Shown here: positions 1-6,160 of the stretch, in pieces | Position numbering within the stretch: position 1 is the stretch's first letter | Layout of the letters: the number at the start of each line of letters is the position of its first letter | Source of the DNA: Kocuria sp. | GTDB taxonomy: Bacteria > Actinomycetota > Actinomycetes > Actinomycetales > Micrococcaceae | Reading direction: 5' to 3' | DNA: 8,011 nt | Assembly: GCA_030453435.1 (NCBI GenBank) | Contig: JAKDKI010000088.1 | Coordinates: forward strand, 1-8,011 | The notes under the pieces: model-generated | Databases searched by the model: none | Told to the model about the DNA's origin: nothing | Seen by the model: only the letters and a program-made list of their open reading frames with translations | Position numbers and translations under genes: made by a program

Positions 1-1568
1 TGATTGGCGCAGGAACAGCAGGATCCATCGTTGCGGGGAGGTTGGCCGCGGCCGGTCACACCGTGACTCTTCTGGAGGCCGGCGGCCAGGACACGAACCC
101 CGCCATTGCAGAGCTCCCCCGTCTGGGCGAACTGTGGCACGGCGCCGAGGACTGGGATTACTTCACCGTCCCGCAAGAACACGCCTCCGGCCGGGTTATC
201 CATTGGCCGCGCGGCCGCGTCTTGGGCGGCTCCCACGCACTCAACGCATCCATCTGGGTTCGCGGCAACCCACTCGACTACGACGACTGGGCCGCGGCGG
301 GCTGCGACGGGTGGTCTTGGAGCGACGTCGGCCCCGTTTTCGAGGCCTTGGAAAATTACGACGGCGCTGCGTCGCCAGAAAATCTCAACCCCCGCGGCTC
401 GCACGGCCCGATTCCCGTGGTGGGTGACTACGAACGCAGCCCGATCTTCGACTCAATCATTGCCGCGGCGGAGGCGGTGGGCGTGGAGTTCAATCCCGAT
501 TACAACGGGGACCAACAGGACGGTGTCTCTTACGAGCAGCTAACCATCCGGAACGGAAAACGCTGCACCACGTACACCTCGTACGTGAAGCCGCTGGTCG
601 AGGCGGGGAAGATCACGGTTCGCACCGGGGCGATCGTGGAGAAGTTGTTGTTCGAGGACGGTGCGGTGGTCGGTGTGGAACTGCACTCGGGCGACAACCG
701 AGAGGTCGAAGGCGTGGAATCGGACGACCCCGCGGCTAGGGAAGAAGGGAACGGCGAAATCATCCGCGCCGATCAAGTCATCCTGTGCGCCGGCGCCCTG
801 GACAGCCCCAAGATTCTGATGCGTTCCGGAATCGGTCCGGCAGACCATCTGCGAGAGGTAGGAATCGAGCCGGTCATTGACCTGCCGGGTGTGGGTGAGA
901 ATCTGCACGACCATCTACTACTGCCGGTGATAGCCGAAGCCACCAGCCGGACCATCGATCACACAGTTGACGAGCAGTCGGTATCGCAAACGCACCTGTT
1001 CTGGCACTCGGGACCGGAGCAAGACCGGCCGGACACCCAGCCCATCCACTTCTGCGTCCCGATGTACGACGACAACATGACCGGGCCCGCCAATGCCTTC
1101 ACACTGCACAGCGGCCTGGTACGGCCATACTCCCGCGGGACGATTCGGCTCACTGGGCCCAGCAGCACGGATCCCACCGAGTATGACCCGCAGATCTTCG
1201 CGGATCCGCGGGATCGAGAATCTCTGCGGGCCTCGTTCCGGCAGGCGCGGGAGATGGTCAGGACCGCACCGCTGGCCGAAGACTGGGGTGCGCGGGAGGT
1301 CTACCCCGAGTCCGACCTCGCCACCGAGGAGGAAGAGAACGCCTACATGGACCGGGCGGTGACCACCTACCACCACCAAGTGGGCACTTGCAGGATGGGC
1401 ACTGATCCGATGGCGGTCGTGGACCCGGCGACTCTCAAGGTGCACGGGGTGGAAGGACTCCACGTGGTCGATGCATCGATCATGCCGTCCGTGACCACGG
1501 GAAACACCAACGCGCCGTCGGCGATGATCGGGGAGAAGGGCGCGCGGATGCTGCTGGGTGAGGAGTAG
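1..1568 (+). CDS. GMC-family FAD-dependent oxidoreductase, choline-dehydrogenase-like (5' end outside window)
   Basis: This is a flavoprotein that oxidises an alcohol substrate to an aldehyde or ketone through a non-covalent or covalent FAD; the substrate is unknown. The reading frame is already open at base 3 and encodes IGAGTAGS, the GxGxxG dinucleotide-binding loop. The acidic residue that binds the FAD ribose (LLEAG) follows about 18 residues later. The gene therefore starts just outside the window and only about 10-15 residues are missing; the TTG at 42 is an internal Leu codon. Counting from base 3, GMC signature 1 (GRVLGGSHALN) is near residues 71-81 and signature 2 (GALDSPKILMRSGIG) near 264-278. 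The C-terminal block HQVGTCRMG holds the probable catalytic His (about 458), and TGNTNAPS holds the partner Asn (about 503). About 521 residues are present, close to the family's usual 530-560. BetA-like choline dehydrogenase is the nearest named relative, but no betaine genes are in view, so I give no symbol. The gene converges on the ene-reductase. Confidence 0.93.
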   Translation, partial: IGAGTAGSIVAGRLAAAGHTVTLLEAGGQDTNPAIAELPRLGELWHGAEDWDYFTVPQEHASGRVIHWPRGRVLGGSHALNASIWVRGNPLDYDDWAAAGCDGWSWSDVGPVFEALENYDGAASPENLNPRGSHGPIPVVGDYERSPIFDSIIAAAEAVGVEFNPDYNGDQQDGVSYEQLTIRNGKRCTTYTSYVKPLVEAGKITVRTGAIVEKLLFEDGAVVGVELHSGDNREVEGVESDDPAAREEGNGEIIRADQVILCAGALDSPKILMRSGIGPADHLREVGIEPVIDLPGVGENLHDHLLLPVIAEATSRTIDHTVDEQSVSQTHLFWHSGPEQDRPDTQPIHFCVPMYDDNMTGPANAFTLHSGLVRPYSRGTIRLTGPSSTDPTEYDPQIFADPRDRESLRASFRQAREMVRTAPLAEDWGAREVYPESDLATEEEENAYMDRAVTTYHHQVGTCRMGTDPMAVVDPATLKVHGVEGLHVVDASIMPSVTTGNTNAPSAMIGEKGARMLLGEE

Positions 1569-1576
1569 GCCGCATC

Positions 1577-1689
1577 TGGTGGGGCGCTAGAACCCTCGAA
1601 CACACTTCAGGGGCCGTTGGAACCCTTCCCGCTTGGAAAAGGGTTCCAACGGCCCCTGAGATGTAAACGGCGGCTCTAACGGCCCACCA
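1577..1689. terminator. 113-base imperfect palindrome, probable bidirectional terminator
   Basis: The gap between the convergent stop codons (1566-1568 and 1733-1735) is almost filled by one symmetric inverted repeat centred on 1633. The inner arms 1607-1627 and 1639-1659 are perfectly complementary over 21 bases around an 11-base loop. Outside them the complementarity continues without any gap: 1577-1583 pairs perfectly with 1683-1689, and 1584-1606 pairs partially with 1660-1682. In all, 41 of 51 positions are Watson-Crick pairs, 2 are U-G wobbles in the + transcript and 8 are mismatches. There is no T-tract after either arm, as is common for hairpins in high-GC actinobacteria. A terminator for both genes is the simplest reading; its size also fits a small palindromic repeat element. 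Confidence 0.72.
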
Positions 1690-1732
1690 CGTGCACAGCC
1701 AAGCCTCTTAGGAGCAAGGATGCGCGCAGGAC

Positions 1733-2818
1733 CTACTGCACCGTCACCTTCGCGAAGGGGTAGTCGGTGTAACCGCGAGCCCCACCGCCGTAGAAGGTCT
1801 TGCTGTCCGGCTTGTTGAGTTCCAGGCCGTCGCGCCAGCGCTCAACCAGGTCCGGGTTGGCGATGAGTGCCCGGCCAACCACCACGGCGTCGGCAATGTT
1901 GTCCTGCACGATGTGCTCGGACTCTTCCAGATCCGTGTGCTCGCTGAAACCGCTGTTGAGCATGAACGGTCCGCCGAAACGCGTGCGCAGATCCTGCACG
2001 AATTCACTGTCGATGTCCTTGTACAACATGGACAGGTACGCCAGACCCAAATCCTTGATGCCGTCGACCAGGGTTTCGTAAGTGGCCACAGCGTCCTCGT
2101 GATCGGCTTCGACAGCACCCTGCACGTTGTGCTGCGGGGAGATGCGGATTCCCACGCGATCGGCACCGATTTCCTCAGCCACCGCGCGAGTCACCTCGAT
2201 GACAAAGCGCGCACGGTTCTCGGGAGATCCGCCATACTCGTCGGTGCGTTGGTTGGATGCGGGGGTCAGGAACTGCTGCAACAGGTAGCCGTTGGCGCTG
2301 TGCAGTTCCACACCGTCCACACCGGCGTCCACGGCGCGGCGGGCTGCAGCCACGAATTCATCACGCACGCGCGGCAGTTCGTCGAGTTCCAGGGCGCGGG
2401 GCTCGGGAGTCTCTTCCTTACCGCCGGGGATGTGAATCGGCTGACCGGGTGCGATGGCGCTGGGTGCTTCGCCCTGCTGACCCTCGGTCAGCGCGGGGTG
2501 AACCAGTCGCCCGGCATGCATGATCTGAATGAAGAACAAGCCATCGCGCTCGTGTACGGCGTCCGCCACTCGGCCCCAGCCTGCAGCCTGTTCGTCGGTC
2601 GCCAAGCCGGGTTCGTTGACGTAGCCGCGGCTCACCACGGTCGGGAACGTACCCTCAGCGACCACCAAACCTGCCGAGGCCCGCTGCGCGTAGTGCTCCA
2701 CCATGATGTCGGTGGGCACGCCGTCGGCATCGGCACGCATACGGGTCAGCGGCGCCATCACCACGCGGTTCTTCAGTTCGTACTGGCCCACTTTCAGCGG
2801 GTCAAAAAGAGTGGTCAT
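1733..2818 (-). CDS. Old Yellow Enzyme-family NADH:flavin oxidoreductase / alkene reductase
   Basis: This is a cytosolic FMN-dependent TIM-barrel enzyme that uses NAD(P)H to reduce activated C=C bonds, such as enones and possibly nitro compounds or nitrate esters. All 361 residues of a full-length OYE are present. MAPLTRMRA (21-29) carries Thr25, as in classical OYEs, rather than the Cys of the thermophilic-like YqjM class. QIMHAGRLVHP (98-108) carries the FMN-contacting Gln. ELHSANGYLLQQFL (171-184) contains His173 and Asn176, which bind the substrate carbonyl, and Tyr178, the usual proton donor. DEYGGSPENRARF follows, then RVGIRISP, and AVVVGRALIANP (311-322) binds the FMN phosphate. The start is the ATG at 2816-2818, which has a good Shine-Dalgarno sequence. 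The family is related to NemA/XenA; the true substrate cannot be read from the sequence. The gene is monocistronic, lying between the palindrome and a divergent gene. Confidence 0.95.
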   Translation of the reverse strand: MTTLFDPLKVGQYELKNRVVMAPLTRMRADADGVPTDIMVEHYAQRASAGLVVAEGTFPTVVSRGYVNEPGLATDEQAAGWGRVADAVHERDGLFFIQIMHAGRLVHPALTEGQQGEAPSAIAPGQPIHIPGGKEETPEPRALELDELPRVRDEFVAAARRAVDAGVDGVELHSANGYLLQQFLTPASNQRTDEYGGSPENRARFVIEVTRAVAEEIGADRVGIRISPQHNVQGAVEADHEDAVATYETLVDGIKDLGLAYLSMLYKDIDSEFVQDLRTRFGGPFMLNSGFSEHTDLEESEHIVQDNIADAVVVGRALIANPDLVERWRDGLELNKPDSKTFYGGGARGYTDYPFAKVTVQ

Positions 2819-2823
2819 GCGTG

Positions 2824-2830
2824 TCCTTCC
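2824..2830 (-). promoter_or_regulatory. Shine-Dalgarno sequence of the ene-reductase
   Basis: On the - strand the sequence reads GGAAGGA and ends 5 bases before the ATG at 2818. It fixes the start codon of the ene-reductase. Confidence 0.8.
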
Positions 2831-2842
2831 ACAGTCTTCACC

Positions 2843-2866
2843 GGGCCGCTACGCGGGCAGCGGCCC
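2843..2866 (-). promoter_or_regulatory. Hairpin in the leader upstream of the ene-reductase
   Basis: GGGCCGCT (2843-2850) and AGCGGCCC (2859-2866) form a perfect 8-bp inverted repeat with an 8-base spacer. It begins 25 bases upstream of the start codon and just upstream of the Shine-Dalgarno sequence. It could be an operator for a dimeric repressor, a leader stem-loop, or chance in GC-rich DNA. No convincing -35/-10 pair was found in 2819-2964 on either strand, so the promoters of the two divergent genes are unplaced. Confidence 0.35.
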
Positions 2867-2964
2867 TGATACTTTCCGTAGACAACAACACGACGGCGCC
2901 CCGCGACATTCCGACGCCTCCCTGCCCCACCAACGCGCGAACCAAAAAAATGGCCACATGACCA

Positions 2965-3279
2965 ATGACAGCCCTTCCAGCGGCACCTACCGTGGAGCCA
3001 ATCGGAGAGGAAGGAAAGGATAGGAAGAAGTACATCCCGTCCGCGCTGATCCTGTTATTCATTGTGTTGGCGGTCATCGCGTACTTTGCGGCGTCGAACC
3101 CGGCGCTCGCACTCGTATCCGCCACATGTGGAGTCTTGGTGTGGGCACTCGTACCCAGCGGCCTCGGTCACTCCCCGGGGCCGGCCGGTGATGCTGACCC
3201 CAAGGAGCTTAAGACCTACCGCAAGGAGCACCCGGGCTCGACCGTGGCGGACGCAGTACGGGCGACCAGAAAGAAGTAG
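2965..3279 (+). CDS. Small two-helix membrane protein of unknown function
   Basis: I do not recognise the family. The 104-residue product has a short polar N-terminus ending in a basic cluster (KDRKK, 18-22). Two hydrophobic segments follow at about 23-43 and 46-64, joined by a very short turn (SNP). The polar C-terminal tail (SPGPAGDADPKELKTYRKEHPGS begins near residue 70) is rich in charge and ends in TRKK. The basic flanks predict a helical hairpin with both ends in the cytoplasm. An in-frame TGA at 2959-2961 limits the start to ATG 2965 or GTG 2992, and neither has a clear Shine-Dalgarno sequence. The N-terminus is therefore uncertain. An overlapping frame starting at ATG 2958 also looks codon-like and may be the true 5' end if a base has been gained in the purine-rich tract at 3004-3030. 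The gene is divergent from the ene-reductase and convergent with the glycerate kinase. Confidence 0.7.
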   Translation: MTALPAAPTVEPIGEEGKDRKKYIPSALILLFIVLAVIAYFAASNPALALVSATCGVLVWALVPSGLGHSPGPAGDADPKELKTYRKEHPGSTVADAVRATRKK

Positions 3280-3287
3280 TCCATTCT

Positions 3288-3318
3288 CGGCGGCCCAGCA
3301 ATGGCTCGCGGACCGCCG
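3288..3318. terminator. Possible weak terminator hairpin between convergent genes
   Basis: CGGCGGCCC (3288-3296) and GGACCGCCG (3310-3318) pair at 8 of 9 positions around a 13-base loop. The hairpin lies in the 50-base gap between the stop of the small membrane protein gene and the stop of the glycerate kinase gene. Its position suits a bidirectional terminator, but there is no T-tract and the stem is imperfect. Confidence 0.4.
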
Positions 3319-3329
3319 CTCGGTGAAAG

Positions 3330-4553
3330 TTACCGGTCCCGTCCCATCCGTGCCGCGGCGATGTTCGCCCCCAGAATCAGGGTGCGCATGAGCCGCTCGG
3401 TGGCCTCGATGAGCAGTCGTTCACCATCCGCCACGGCGTCCTGCAGCGACATGGGCACCGGCACAATCGATGCGATTGCATCAATTCCGATGTCGTAAAC
3501 GTCCCGCGAGCCCTTGCCCAACGTTCCTGCCAGGCCGATCACCGGCACGCCGTGCAGAGTCGCGCGGCGGGCAATCTCCGCCGGAACCTTCCCCTTGGGC
3601 GTCTGGAAGTCGATGGCACCTTCAGCGGTGATCACCAGATCCGCCTTGCTGAGCAGATCGTCCAGATCAATCCCGGCCAGACCGGAGTCCAGTAGCGCCT
3701 GGAATCGCGGCATCAGAACCGCTCCCACCGCGGCCATGCCCGCACCCAAACCACCGGATGCGCCAGTGCCCACGCCGTGCGCAAAGCTCGTACCGCGAGC
3801 GGATTCCACACAGTCGCGGCCGAGCACGGCTGCCCAGTTGTCGAAGCCGTCCGAGAGTTGCTCGACCTGCTCCGGCGTTGCACCCTTCTGCGGCCCGAAC
3901 ACGCGCGCCACGCCCTTGGACCCGGTCAGCACATTGTGCGGATTCAGCGCCAGGGTGATCTGGGCCGAGCCATCTTTGAGGGCCGGGTGCAGATTAGTCA
4001 TGTCCAGGCGATCGACCTTGGCCAGATTCGAACCGCCGTCCGGAACCTCGTTGCCATCGGCATCCAGCACGCCCACGCCCAAGGCCTTGAGCGCACCCAG
4101 ACCGCCGTCGCTGGTACCGGAGTCACCGCAACCGACCAGGATCTTCAACAGACCCTCGTCCAGCGCGGCGGCAATCAGTTCGCCGACGCCGCGCGTGGTC
4201 GTAGCGCCCGGGTCACGTTGGTCCTTGGGCACCAGCCGCAAACCCGCCGCCGCAGCCATCTCGACCACCCCGGTGCCCTTAGCGGAGCCACCCAGAACTG
4301 CGTAGTGGGACTCGACCGGCTGACCCACGGGACCGGTCACGGTCATGGGAATCAGGTGACCAGCGGTGGCGGTGGCCAGCGTCTCCGCGGTGCCCTCGCC
4401 GCCGTCGGCAATCGGAACGGCGCGAATCATGGCGCCGGGTACGGCACGGCGTACGCCGGCCTGAATAGCGGCCGCCACGGCGTTGGAGTCCAGGGACTCC
4501 TTGAAGCCGGAGGGTGCGACCAAGATGTTCTGTGGGAAATGGGAAACCATCAT
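3330..4553 (-). CDS. Glycerate kinase (GlxK/GarK family)
   Basis: This enzyme phosphorylates glycerate with ATP, giving 2- or 3-phosphoglycerate and feeding glycerate from glyoxylate, glucarate or serine-type pathways into lower glycolysis. The 407-residue product carries the family blocks in order: LVAPSGFKESLDS (11-23), PIADGGEGTAETL (47-59), EMAAAAGLRLV (98-108), ATTTRGVGELI (117-127), VGCGDSGTSDGGLGALKALG (140-159), VFGPQKGATPEQV (218-230), GTGASGGLGAGMAA (262-275) and AEGAIDFQTPKGKVPAE (310-326). It is slightly longer than the roughly 380 residues of E. coli GarK. Two blocks depart from the form I know best: NPHNVLTG (204-211) replaces a DVxNPL-type segment and TAEGAID replaces TGEGRxD. 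The frame stays open upstream to 5066, but that part lies inside the permease gene, so I place the start at the ATG pair 4548-4553. The Shine-Dalgarno is weak (AGAAAG), and only 35 bases separate it from the permease stop. The two genes are almost certainly co-transcribed. Confidence 0.93.
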   Translation of the reverse strand: MMVSHFPQNILVAPSGFKESLDSNAVAAAIQAGVRRAVPGAMIRAVPIADGGEGTAETLATATAGHLIPMTVTGPVGQPVESHYAVLGGSAKGTGVVEMAAAAGLRLVPKDQRDPGATTTRGVGELIAAALDEGLLKILVGCGDSGTSDGGLGALKALGVGVLDADGNEVPDGGSNLAKVDRLDMTNLHPALKDGSAQITLALNPHNVLTGSKGVARVFGPQKGATPEQVEQLSDGFDNWAAVLGRDCVESARGTSFAHGVGTGASGGLGAGMAAVGAVLMPRFQALLDSGLAGIDLDDLLSKADLVITAEGAIDFQTPKGKVPAEIARRATLHGVPVIGLAGTLGKGSRDVYDIGIDAIASIVPVPMSLQDAVADGERLLIEATERLMRTLILGANIAAARMGRDR

Positions 4554-4588
4554 GAGTTCGCTTTCTGTGGAGAGTGAACGAAACGGGT

Positions 4589-6160
4589 TCAGAGGAACAG
4601 CGGCATGCCCATGAGGGGCCAGATGACAAAGGAGAAGAACAGGGCCATGCCCACCATCAGCGGCGCGAGGAAGGCGCTGAGTCGGAGCAAGTCCTTGGGC
4701 TGATAGGTCTCGATACCCTCGACGTCCGAGAAGAGGGTCACGGGCTTCGCGGAGCTCGTGAGCGTGTGGCAGAAACCAGCCGCCGCCGTGGAGGCGAAGG
4801 CCGCAGCCATGGGATCGACCCCAATTCCCGGGGCAAGCGAGACAACAATCGGAATCAGGACAGCGGATCGCGCCGAGCGCGACTGAATGATCAGGTGCGC
4901 TGCCGTGGACATCACCACGACCACCACCACAAAGACCACGCCCGCCGCAGCACCCGCCCCGGAGACCGGGCCGAGCACGCGCTGCGCCAGCCAATCCGCG
5001 GCACCGGACTCCACCAGGGCGGTGCCCAAGGTGAGGGTCGCGGCCATGAACAGGAGCATGGACCACGGCACGGTTTTCAATGCCTTACCCATGCTGACCA
5101 GTCCGTATCCGGGGCTCGTGGCCAACAACGCACCCAGCAGAGCCACCACCGCGGGATGCAGTCCGTGCAGAGATTCCGTGCACCACAGCACCACCACGGC
5201 CAGGGTGAGCAGTGCCGCGCGGGATTGCCCCACGGTGAGCGGACCGGTCAGAGGCATGGAGGTGTGTTCCTCGAGCTTCTCAACACTCACGTCCAATTTC
5301 TGCGAGCGGCCCTGCTTGTCCAGGAACAGCCACATGATCAGTTCGGCGCACGCGTAGGAGGAGATCACCGCGAGCGGCAGGCCGTAGATCAGCCACGTGG
5401 TGAACGAGAACCCTTCATAGCCGGAGGTCTGCAGGATCTGGCTGGTGATGATGTGCGCGCCGGCGCCCAGATAGGACGCGACGGCGGACAACAAAATCAC
5501 CGACGGGAACAACAGAGACAGGGCCAACACGAGCCGCTTGCGGGCGTGCAACGCCTGCGCCAAGGCCACGAAAATGGGCAATGCGAGTGCCGCACGCCCG
5601 GACGTGGAGGGGATCGCGAACGCCGTGGCCACCAGGACACCGGTCACCAAATAAACGAGCTGCCGCACCCCGGTCGCACCGGTCACGATGTACACGGCCG
5701 CTCTGGTGGACAGTCCCGTGGCGGTCACACCGGCAGCAATCACGAATGCCGCGAGCAGCAGCCAGACGGTGTCCTCACCCAGTGATGAGAACAGCTGACT
5801 GTCCGAGAGCATGCCGGTGAGCACGAGCACGATGGCCGCACCCAACGCCACATAGGTGTCACCGATGGACGAGAAGATCCACAGCCAAATGGCGATCGCG
5901 AACACGGCCAAGGTGAGGGCGCCCTGGGCAGGCAACCGGGCGACGTCGGCGGCCGGGGTCGGCCCTAAGGCCTCGAAAGCGCACCAGGCCACGAAGGCCA
6001 GTAGAAGGAGCGCACCGATGATGGCCGGAACGTTGTCTTTCGCCCATGTGATCGGGGTGTCCTTGGGCGCGAGCCCGGGTGGACGGGGCGGAGTGGTCGC
6101 GTACCGAACCGGCGGCTGATCAGATTCGGACGACGGAGAGGGCGCGGCTGAGGAACTCAT
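4589..6160 (-). CDS. SLC13/DASS-family anion permease, candidate glycerate or organic-acid transporter
   Basis: This is an integral membrane transporter of 523 residues, the usual size for divalent-anion/sodium symporters (SLC13, CitT/TtdT relatives). A Pro/Ser-rich cytoplasmic N-terminus of about 42 residues precedes roughly a dozen hydrophobic segments, including about 43-62, 79-98, 102-118, 132-150, 167-183, 210-228, 255-278, 315-327, 335-347, 366-383, 402-425 and 494-517. A polar cytoplasmic loop at 281-312 separates the two inverted halves. IPSTSGRAALALP (183-195) sits where the first SNT-type binding motif falls, and QSRSARSAVLIP (426-437) looks like its second-half counterpart. Neither keeps the Asn of the classical SNT signature, so the ion-coupling mode is uncertain. 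SLTSSAKPVTLFSD lies near the C-terminus. The start ATG at 6158-6160 overlaps the upstream kinase stop by 4 bases (ATGA) and has a strong Shine-Dalgarno, so it is translationally coupled. The glycerate kinase downstream makes glycerate a reasonable guess for the substrate; dicarboxylates or sulfate-like anions remain possible. Confidence 0.88.
   Translation of the reverse strand: MSSSAAPSPSSESDQPPVRYATTPPRPPGLAPKDTPITWAKDNVPAIIGALLLLAFVAWCAFEALGPTPAADVARLPAQGALTLAVFAIAIWLWIFSSIGDTYVALGAAIVLVLTGMLSDSQLFSSLGEDTVWLLLAAFVIAAGVTATGLSTRAAVYIVTGATGVRQLVYLVTGVLVATAFAIPSTSGRAALALPIFVALAQALHARKRLVLALSLLFPSVILLSAVASYLGAGAHIITSQILQTSGYEGFSFTTWLIYGLPLAVISSYACAELIMWLFLDKQGRSQKLDVSVEKLEEHTSMPLTGPLTVGQSRAALLTLAVVVLWCTESLHGLHPAVVALLGALLATSPGYGLVSMGKALKTVPWSMLLFMAATLTLGTALVESGAADWLAQRVLGPVSGAGAAAGVVFVVVVVVMSTAAHLIIQSRSARSAVLIPIVVSLAPGIGVDPMAAAFASTAAAGFCHTLTSSAKPVTLFSDVEGIETYQPKDLLRLSAFLAPLMVGMALFFSFVIWPLMGMPLFL

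Noticed and set aside
42..44. TTG as start of the GMC oxidoreductase
   Set aside because: The 13 codons before it encode the GxGxxG FAD-binding loop, so the gene must begin upstream of the window.
1913..2869. Long + strand open frame of 318 codons opposite the ene-reductase
   Set aside because: It is a shadow of the strongly supported Old Yellow Enzyme gene and shows no domain, Shine-Dalgarno or membrane pattern.
2868..2873. GATACT as a -10 box for the small membrane protein
   Set aside because: No acceptable -35 hexamer lies 16-18 bases upstream, and the match is only partial.
4554..5066. 171-residue upstream extension of the glycerate kinase frame
   Set aside because: It lies entirely antisense-free but out of frame within the permease gene, has Gly/Arg/His-rich composition without domains, and the kinase family starts at the MMVSHFPQNILVAPSG region.
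4574..5785. Long + strand open frame of 403 codons opposite the permease
   Set aside because: Its composition (Gln, His, Arg, Gly, Glu runs) is the mirror of hydrophobic GC-rich codons on the other strand, and the permease frame has clear family motifs.
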